Source: Planctomycetota bacterium | GTDB lineage: Bacteria > Planctomycetota > Phycisphaerae > Sedimentisphaerales > SM23-30 | Length of the DNA: 11,335 nt | Reading direction: 5' to 3' | Assembly: GCA_022705365.1 (NCBI GenBank) | Contig: JAKJEP010000020.1 | Coordinates: forward strand, 7,013 to 18,347 | In this document: in pieces, positions 1 through 5,852 of the stretch | Layout: every line of letters starts with the position of its first letter | Numbering within the stretch: position 1 is the first letter of the stretch | Program-made: the position numbers and the translations under genes | Notes under the pieces: generated by a model | The model's database searches: none | What the model saw: the letters and a program-made list of their open reading frames with translations, nothing else | What the model was told of the DNA's origin: nothing

Positions 1-959
1 TCTGGTATGAGGCCCCGAAGTGGACAAAGCATTTCGTCCGGGAGCTGCAGGATATGGACGGCTATTATGTCGATTTCGCAAACCTGCCCTTCGATGTGGA
101 CGGTGACGGCTGGGTGGATATCGTCAACGCCGCCTGGCATAACAAAAGCGTGTTCTGGATTCGCAATCCCGGCAAGCCGGACGGGACCTTTGAGGTCTTC
201 CATGTGGATGAGCCGGGCAATATGGAAACGGCGATTGCCGTGGACATCAACGGAGACGGCCAGAATGACATCCTGCCGAATATTATGACCGCGGCAGCCT
301 GGTATGAGTTCAAGCCGGACGCCGCGGCGGAGCACGGGGTGAGATGGACCAAACACGATCTGCCCGTCGAAGCGGCCGGCCATGGGATCGGGGCGGGCGA
401 TCTCAATGGAGATAGCCGCGTCGATGTCATCGGGGCCAAAGGCTGGCTGGAACAAATGGCCGACGGGCAGTGGCAGTGGCATGGGGAATTTGACTTGGTA
501 GATGCCAGCATTCCCATTCTGGTCCATGATGTCGATGGGGATGGCGATGGCGATCTCATCTGGGGCATGAGCCATAATTACGGGGTTTATTGGCTGGAGC
601 AGGAGAGCAATTCGATCGGGCAGCGAATCTGGACCCGGCATGAAATCGACCATGACTGGTCGCAACCTCACTTTCTGCTGCTGGCGGACCTGGATAACGA
701 CGGCCAGCAGGAACTGCTGACCGGCAAGCGGTATTACGCCCATAACGGCCATGATCCCGGAGGAAACGATCCCCGCTGCATCTATTATTATAAGCTGGAT
801 AAAGCCAAACGGCAGTGGACCCGCTTTACTATCACACACGGCGAGCAGCCGGCCTTCGGCATCAATACCCAGGCGGTGGATATCGACGGGGATGGGGATA
901 TCGATATTGTCGCGCCGGGCAAAAGCGGTTTGTTTTTATTCGAAAACCTGCTGAACTGA
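1..959 (+). CDS. FG-GAP/VCBS repeat beta-propeller protein (5' end missing)
   Basis: The reading frame is open from base 3 and runs to TGA at 957-959. The true start lies before the window, because codons ahead of the first ATG (54) already encode family-like sequence (W-Y-E-A-P-x-W-T-K-H). At least six aspartate-rich, calcium-loop-like motifs of the pattern D-x-D/N-x-D-G-x-x-D/E occur about every 50 residues, near bases 93, 240, 400, 528, 687 and 879 (for example DVDGDGWVD and DIDGDGDID). Between them are blade-like strands such as VFWIRNPG and VYWLEQ. This is the FG-GAP_3/VCBS fold, usually a secreted, calcium-stabilised propeller for binding or catalysis. The protein ends right after the last blade. 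It lies 33 bases upstream of a sugar dehydrogenase gene. The W-x-x-N-P-G / H / D-x-D-G-D-G layout recalls propellers of aldos-2-ulose dehydratase-like proteins, but that is only a possibility. The fold is secure; the function is unknown. Confidence 0.85.
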   Translation, partial: WYEAPKWTKHFVRELQDMDGYYVDFANLPFDVDGDGWVDIVNAAWHNKSVFWIRNPGKPDGTFEVFHVDEPGNMETAIAVDINGDGQNDILPNIMTAAAWYEFKPDAAAEHGVRWTKHDLPVEAAGHGIGAGDLNGDSRVDVIGAKGWLEQMADGQWQWHGEFDLVDASIPILVHDVDGDGDGDLIWGMSHNYGVYWLEQESNSIGQRIWTRHEIDHDWSQPHFLLLADLDNDGQQELLTGKRYYAHNGHDPGGNDPRCIYYYKLDKAKRQWTRFTITHGEQPAFGINTQAVDIDGDGDIDIVAPGKSGLFLFENLLN

Positions 960-979
960 AGTAGTCAGAATCATAAAAC

Positions 980-984
980 AAGGA
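980..984 (+). promoter_or_regulatory. Shine-Dalgarno AAGGA that fixes the start of the gene at 993
   Basis: AAGGA sits 8 bases before the ATG at 993. An in-frame TTG at 987 is only 2 bases from the motif, too close to be used. The ATG is therefore taken as the start. Confidence 0.6.
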
Positions 985-992
985 CTTTGGTT

Positions 993-2303
993 ATGAAAAA
1001 CGAAGGTCGAAATTCGAGCGGTATTTTATCGCGCCGGACTTTTATCAAAACTTCCGCCTCTGCGGCTTTTTCCTTAGCAGCAGTTAGTATGAAAAGCGGC
1101 AAGTTGTTTGCAGCCGGTTCCGATACGCTGCGGGTGGGTCTGATCGGCTGCGGCGGGCGCGGCACCGGGGCGGTCAAAGACTGCATCCGCTCCTCCGATG
1201 GGATCGAACTGGTCGCCATGGGCGATTTATTTGCCGATCCGCTTCAGGGGTCGCTGAGCCACCTGAAATCCGAGGTGGGCGCCAAGATAAAGGTAACCGA
1301 CGAAACCTGTTTTGTCGGCTGGGACGCCTATCAGAAGGTAATCGACAGCGATGTGGATATCGTATTTCTGACGACACCGCCGCATTTTCGTCCGCTTCAT
1401 CTGCAGGCGGCCGTGGCGGCCGGCAAACATGTATTTATGGAAAAGCCGGTGGCGGTGGACCCGGTGGGGGTTCGGTCGGTGATCACCTCCTCCGACTTGG
1501 CCCAGCAGAAAAATCTGGCGATCCTGGCCGGCACCCAGCGGCGGCATCAGAATCATTATATTGAGGTGATGAAGCGGGTGCATGACGGTACGATCGGGGA
1601 CATAGTCGGCGGGCAATGTTACTTTGTAATTCATGACAAACCCTGGCTGGGCCACTTCCTCAAAGAACGCCAGTCCGGCTGGTCCGACATGGAATACCAG
1701 TGCCGCTGCTGGTACTGGTACAACTGGCTGTGCGGCGATTGTATCGTCGAGCAGCATGTGCACAATCTGGATATCATGAACTGGGCTTTGGGAGCACATC
1801 CGGTCAAATGCCTGGGGATCGGCGGCCGGGAAGTGCGAAAAGGGCCGGAATACGGCAACATTTACGATCATTTCGCGGTAGAATATGAATATCCGGGCGG
1901 TGTCCGGATTCACAGCATGTGCCGCCAGACCGACGGCTGCAGCAACCGGATCGCCGAGCGGGTGGTTGGTACCCAGGGAGCCGCCAACACCGATGAGGCA
2001 GCCGGTTCCATCGAAGGGCAGGCCCCCTTTAAATATACCGGCCCCACCCCGAATCCCTATGAACAGGAACATGCCGATCTGATTGCCAGCATCCGGGCCG
2101 GTGAGCCGCTCAATCACGGGCGGCGGATCGCCGAAAGCACCCTGACGGCCATTATGGGCCGGATGAGTGCCTATACCGGCAAGGAATTGAAGTGGGATTG
2201 GGTTCTGAAGGCTTCCCAACTGGACCTTACCCCGCCCCAATACGAAATGACGGACCTGCCGGTGGAGCCGGTGGCGATCCCCGGTGTTACCCCCTTGGTT
2301 TGA
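993..2303 (+). CDS. Tat-exported Gfo/Idh/MocA family oxidoreductase
   Basis: NAD(P)-dependent sugar or cyclitol dehydrogenase of the Gfo/Idh/MocA family, 436 aa from the ATG at 993. The N-terminus has a twin-arginine motif (SRRTFIK, residues 13-19) and a hydrophobic stretch ending near FAAG (39-42), so export in the folded state with bound cofactor is likely. The Rossmann domain follows with VGLIGCGGRG (48-57, G-x-G-G-x-G) and the family E-K-P triad at 150-152. The C-terminal alpha/beta domain contains E-Q-H-V-H-N-L-D (253-260), where the catalytic histidine is expected. An unusual cysteine cluster, C237-x-C239 and C247-x-x-C250, lies just before it. The C-terminus lacks the A-N-x-x-x-x-R ending shared by the other three dehydrogenases here, so this is a separate subfamily. 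It is followed 27 bases later by the epimerase gene. The family is certain; the substrate is not known. Confidence 0.92.
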   Translation: MKNEGRNSSGILSRRTFIKTSASAAFSLAAVSMKSGKLFAAGSDTLRVGLIGCGGRGTGAVKDCIRSSDGIELVAMGDLFADPLQGSLSHLKSEVGAKIKVTDETCFVGWDAYQKVIDSDVDIVFLTTPPHFRPLHLQAAVAAGKHVFMEKPVAVDPVGVRSVITSSDLAQQKNLAILAGTQRRHQNHYIEVMKRVHDGTIGDIVGGQCYFVIHDKPWLGHFLKERQSGWSDMEYQCRCWYWYNWLCGDCIVEQHVHNLDIMNWALGAHPVKCLGIGGREVRKGPEYGNIYDHFAVEYEYPGGVRIHSMCRQTDGCSNRIAERVVGTQGAANTDEAAGSIEGQAPFKYTGPTPNPYEQEHADLIASIRAGEPLNHGRRIAESTLTAIMGRMSAYTGKELKWDWVLKASQLDLTPPQYEMTDLPVEPVAIPGVTPLV

Positions 2304-2330
2304 GAATGTACGTTTAGGAAAGGGATACCA

Positions 2331-3182
2331 ATGAAAATCGGATTTAATCTGCTGTTATGGGCCACTCATATCACCAAAGAGCATTACCGCATCCTGGAAA
2401 AGCTCAAGGCCGTCGGCTACGATAGCGTCGAGGTTCCTTTGTTCGAGGGGGATGTGCCGCATTATCGCCAACTGGCGGGAGTTCTTAAGTCCAACGGCCT
2501 TGCCTGCAATTGTACGCTGGTAATTCCCGATGAAGAGCACAATCCGATCAGTCCCGATCCTGCGCGCCGGGCTGGGGCGCTGGACTTTTTTAAATGGGGC
2601 ATCGATCGCGCCCAGGCCCTGAACGCGGAAGTGGTGGCCGGGCCGTTTCATCAGCCGCTGGGCGTTTTCAGCGGCAGCAGTCCCACTGAGCAGGAAAAAG
2701 CCTGGGCCGTTGAAGTGCATCGCCGGGCGAGCGATCTGGCCGGCCAGGCGGGAATCACCCTGGCGGTGGAGTTCCTCAACCGCTTTGAGTGTTACTTCCT
2801 GAATACGATGAATGATGCGGCTGCGTATGCCCGGCGGGTGAACCATCCCAGCTTTGGCGTACTGTATGATACCTTTCATGCCAACATCGAGGAAAAAGAT
2901 CCGGTCGGGGTGATTGCCCCTAATATAGATACTATTAAATATGTTCATATTTCGGAAAATGACCGCGGCACACCCGGTACGGGCCATATTGACTGGCGCG
3001 GCACCTTTAAAGCGTTGCGATCTGCCGGCTATGACGGCTGCCTGACCATCGAGGCCTTTAGCCGGGCCTTGCCGGGCCTGGCGGCGGCCACCCGGGTCTG
3101 GCGGGATTTTTTCACCAGCCAGGAGGATGTCTATACCCAAGGGTATAAGTTCATCCGGCAGCAATGGGACCAGGCCAAATAA
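2331..3182 (+). CDS. TIM-barrel ketose 3-epimerase, D-tagatose/D-psicose 3-epimerase-like
   Basis: A 283-aa AP_endonuc_2/xylose isomerase-like TIM barrel with no signal peptide, so probably cytoplasmic. The start ATG follows an AGGAAAGGG ribosome site. The metal ligands expected of the D-tagatose/D-psicose/L-ribulose 3-epimerase family are in place: E147 (VEFLNRFE), D180 (LYDTFH), H206 (HISENDR) and E241 (IEAF). Substrate-contacting positions E153, H183 and R212 also match, all with the same offset of 5 from the residues I recall for the Agrobacterium D-psicose 3-epimerase (E152, D185, H211, E246; E158, H188, R217). The likely reaction is C3 epimerisation of a free ketose, or isomerisation of a related keto-sugar, using Mn2+ or a similar metal. 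Its place between dehydrogenase genes fits handling of keto-sugars they produce. Hydroxypyruvate isomerase-type or other barrel activities cannot be excluded. Confidence 0.87.
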   Translation: MKIGFNLLLWATHITKEHYRILEKLKAVGYDSVEVPLFEGDVPHYRQLAGVLKSNGLACNCTLVIPDEEHNPISPDPARRAGALDFFKWGIDRAQALNAEVVAGPFHQPLGVFSGSSPTEQEKAWAVEVHRRASDLAGQAGITLAVEFLNRFECYFLNTMNDAAAYARRVNHPSFGVLYDTFHANIEEKDPVGVIAPNIDTIKYVHISENDRGTPGTGHIDWRGTFKALRSAGYDGCLTIEAFSRALPGLAAATRVWRDFFTSQEDVYTQGYKFIRQQWDQAK

Positions 3183-3194
3183 ACAAAACTATTT

Positions 3195-4505
3195 ATGAAA
3201 AAGATTTCCCGGCGAACATTTTTGACTCAAACCACAACGGCGGCAATCACAGCCGTGAGTGCTCCGTATTTCATTCCCTCGGCGGCCCTGGGCAAAGCCG
3301 GTACCGCGGCACCCAGCCAACGGCTCACCATGGGCGTAATCGGCATCGGCGGGCAGGGTATGCTCAATCTGCGCAACTTCCTGACCTGTGAAGATGTACG
3401 GATTCTGGCGGTGTGCGATGTGGACCGCAATCATCTGCTGGCGGCCAAAAGTGTCGTCGATGAGACCTATCAGAATCAGGATTGTACCGCCTATAATGAT
3501 TTTCGGGAACTGCTGGCGCGGGCGGACATTGATACAGTAATGATTGCCACCCCCGATCACTGGCACGCCCTGATTTCCATTGCCGCGGCCCGGGCGGGCA
3601 AGGACATCTATTGCGAAAAACCGATATCCCTGACCATTGCCGAAGGCCGGGCCGTCGCCGATACCATGAAACGGTACGGTACCGTGTATCAGAGCGGCAC
3701 CCAGCGGCGGAGCATCGAAAGTTTTGAGTTTACCATACGGGTCGCACGCAGCGGGATGCTCGGTAAACTGCATACAATTCACACCTATCTGGGCGAAGGG
3801 CCGGCAGCCGGGGTAATGCCCCCCGAACCGATACCCGACGGATTCGATTATGATATGTGGCTGGGACCGGCCCCTTACGAACCTTACACTCCCCGGCGCT
3901 GTCATGGGACTTTTCGTTTTATTTACGATTACTCCGGCGGACAGCTAACCGATCTGGGCGCCCATTTCAATGACCTGGCCCAGTGGGGCAACAACACCGA
4001 TCATACCGGTCCGGTCGAATTCGAAGGCCGGGGCGAATTCCCCCGCGACGGCTTATACAATACCCCCACACGCTATAGCGTCACCGCCACCTATGCCGAT
4101 GGCGTCAAACTGGTGTTCCATGATGAACGTCCCTTTGCCGTCCGGTTCGAAGGGGAGGAAGGCTGGGTCTATACCGATGACAACGGTAATGTCGATGCCG
4201 AGCCGAAATCCATCCTGAAAACCCGCAAGGCTATTCAGTATGCTTATGTAGAAGGGATTCGCCGGGGGTACTATGAATACATGACCGGGCATCACCGGAA
4301 TTTCCTGAATTGTGTCAAAAGCCGGTCGCAGACCACTTCCGCCCCGGAAATCGCGCACCGGTCCACCACCGTTTGTCACATCGGCAACCTGTGCCTGCGG
4401 CTGGGCCGCCGCCTGAAATGGGATCCCCAAACGGAACAATTTACCAATGACCCCCAGGCCAACCGGATGATTTCCCGGGCGATGCGCGCCCCCTGGCATT
4501 TATGA
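3195..4505 (+). CDS. Tat-exported Gfo/Idh/MocA oxidoreductase, first of a tandem pair
   Basis: NAD(P)-dependent dehydrogenase of 436 aa. The Tat motif SRRTFLT is at 5-11, followed by a hydrophobic segment and the PYFIPSAALG signal end. The nucleotide-binding loop is VIGIGGQG (48-55), then TPDHWH (119-124), the C-E-K-P motif with E141-K142-P143, and TDLGAHFNDLAQW with H257 as the likely catalytic histidine. WLGPAP and the ending A-N-R-M-x-x-R-A-M-R-x-P-W place it in the group with the bacterial-type second C-terminal domain. It begins 12 bases after the epimerase gene with no visible Shine-Dalgarno, so translation may depend on coupling. It is clearly paralogous to the next gene over its whole length, but the third-base differences show an old duplication. 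The oxidised sugar is unknown; C3 oxidation or the reverse reduction of a keto-glycoside is inferred from context. Confidence 0.93.
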   Translation: MKKISRRTFLTQTTTAAITAVSAPYFIPSAALGKAGTAAPSQRLTMGVIGIGGQGMLNLRNFLTCEDVRILAVCDVDRNHLLAAKSVVDETYQNQDCTAYNDFRELLARADIDTVMIATPDHWHALISIAAARAGKDIYCEKPISLTIAEGRAVADTMKRYGTVYQSGTQRRSIESFEFTIRVARSGMLGKLHTIHTYLGEGPAAGVMPPEPIPDGFDYDMWLGPAPYEPYTPRRCHGTFRFIYDYSGGQLTDLGAHFNDLAQWGNNTDHTGPVEFEGRGEFPRDGLYNTPTRYSVTATYADGVKLVFHDERPFAVRFEGEEGWVYTDDNGNVDAEPKSILKTRKAIQYAYVEGIRRGYYEYMTGHHRNFLNCVKSRSQTTSAPEIAHRSTTVCHIGNLCLRLGRRLKWDPQTEQFTNDPQANRMISRAMRAPWHL

Positions 4506-4512
4506 AATTTTC

Positions 4513-4516
4513 GGAG
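4513..4516 (+). promoter_or_regulatory. Shine-Dalgarno GGAG favouring the start at 4523
   Basis: GGAG lies 6 bases before the ATG at 4523. A second in-frame ATG at 4502 overlaps the stop of the preceding gene (ATGA) but has no such site. Starting at 4523 also puts the Tat motif at the usual distance from the N-terminus. Confidence 0.6.
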
Positions 4517-4522
4517 ATACCA

Positions 4523-5821
4523 ATGAAGCCAACGATTTCCCGGCGTACTTTTTTAAAACGAACCACAGCGGCAGCGGTTGCCTCCGCCGTCGCTCCTTAT
4601 TTTGTACCGTCCTCGGCCCTGGGCAAGGACGGTTCCATCGCCGCCAGCCGGCGGATTGTGATGGGCGGCATCGGCCTGGGCGGCCAGGGAACCCGCGATA
4701 TGCGGAATTTCATGGGGCAGAAGGAAGTGCAGTTTGTCGCGGTGTGCGATGTGATGCCGGACCGGCTGCAAGCGGCCCAAGAGTTGGTGAATGCCAATTA
4801 CGGCAATCAGGACTGTGCTGCGTATAAAGATTTTCGCGACCTGCTGGCCCGCAAAGATATAGATGCCGTTCTGATCGCAACAGGGGACCGCTGGCATCCG
4901 CTGCTTTCCATCGAGGCGGCCAGGGCGGGCAAGGACGTGTACTGCGAAAAACCCATGTCGCTGACAATCGCGGAAAGCCGGGCCGTTGCCGACACCATGA
5001 AGCGCTATGGTACGGTTTATCAGTGTGGTACCCAGCGGCGGAGTATGGAGAGTTTTGCCTTCGCCGTCCAACTGGCCCGCAGCGGCAAACTGGGCAAATT
5101 GCATACCCTCCATGCGTATTTAAACCGGGGCCCGATCACGGAGAACCTGCCGCCGCAGCCGGTCCCGGAAGGTTTCGACTGGGACATGTGGCTGGGGCCG
5201 GCCCCTTACATGGAGTATAATGCCCAGATAACCAGTTGGCTCTGGAACTGGAATTATAATTATGGCGGCGGGGCGATGACCGACTGGGGCAGCCATTGCA
5301 ACGATCTGTGCCAGTGGGCCAACGGCACCGACCTGGCCGGGCCGGTCGAATATGAAGGCTGGGCCAAATTCCCGGCGGACGGGTTCTGCAATACGCCTAC
5401 GGATTTCAACGTCGTGGCCACCTATGCCGACGGCGTGAAGCTGATTATGCACGATAAAGGCGGTTCGCTCGGTGTGAAATTCGAAGGCGACGAAGGGTGG
5501 GTCTATGTGGACGACAACGGCAACGCCGAGACCGAGCCGAAGTCGCTGCTGCAAAACCGCAAATTCGCCAAACTGGGCTGGACGGATCTGGCCAACTGGA
5601 CGGGGCATCACGGCAACTTCCTGCAATGCGTAAAAACCCGGTCCAATCCGATTGCCTGGGCCGAAGTGGCCCACCGTTCCGCCACCACCGGGCATATTGC
5701 CAATATCTGTGTGCGGCTGAGTCGCAAACTTCGCTGGGATGTGCAGGCGGAGCGGTTCATCAACGACGAGGAAGCCAACCGGATGCTGTACCGGGCCATG
5801 CGGTCTCCCTGGCAACTATAA
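4523..5821 (+). CDS. Tat-exported Gfo/Idh/MocA oxidoreductase, second of a tandem pair
   Basis: 432 aa from the ATG at 4523; the alternative ATG at 4502 would add seven residues (MKFSEIP). The Tat motif SRRTFLK is at 6-12, followed by an alanine-rich segment and PYFVPSSALG. The cofactor loop is GIGLGGQG and the E-K-P motif is at 142-144. TDWGSHCNDLCQW carries H258 at the expected catalytic position. Compared with its upstream paralogue, TPDHWH is replaced by TGDRWH (120-125), DLGAHFND by DWGSHCND, and the segment before it is rich in tryptophan and tyrosine (SWLWNWNYNYGGG). These changes ring the expected active site, so the two enzymes probably differ in substrate or direction while sharing fold and export route. 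The stop of the paralogue is 17 bases upstream. The specific substrate is unknown. Confidence 0.93.
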   Translation: MKPTISRRTFLKRTTAAAVASAVAPYFVPSSALGKDGSIAASRRIVMGGIGLGGQGTRDMRNFMGQKEVQFVAVCDVMPDRLQAAQELVNANYGNQDCAAYKDFRDLLARKDIDAVLIATGDRWHPLLSIEAARAGKDVYCEKPMSLTIAESRAVADTMKRYGTVYQCGTQRRSMESFAFAVQLARSGKLGKLHTLHAYLNRGPITENLPPQPVPEGFDWDMWLGPAPYMEYNAQITSWLWNWNYNYGGGAMTDWGSHCNDLCQWANGTDLAGPVEYEGWAKFPADGFCNTPTDFNVVATYADGVKLIMHDKGGSLGVKFEGDEGWVYVDDNGNAETEPKSLLQNRKFAKLGWTDLANWTGHHGNFLQCVKTRSNPIAWAEVAHRSATTGHIANICVRLSRKLRWDVQAERFINDEEANRMLYRAMRSPWQL

Positions 5822-5852
5822 ATAAGGTTTACAAGACTTCGAAGGATATATT

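Noticed and set aside
525..560. Short tandem-like repeat of GATGGCGATGGCGAT
   Set aside because: It encodes the D-G-D-G-D calcium loop of one propeller blade and is explained by the protein sequence; it is not a DNA repeat element.
987..992. TTG start that would lengthen the first dehydrogenase by two residues
   Set aside because: It lies only 2 bases after the AAGGA ribosome site; the ATG at 993 has normal spacing.
1227..2240. Open frame on the - strand (337 codons) opposite the first dehydrogenase
   Set aside because: Low-complexity translation with no family motif. The + strand gene is well supported by the Tat, Rossmann and E-K-P motifs.
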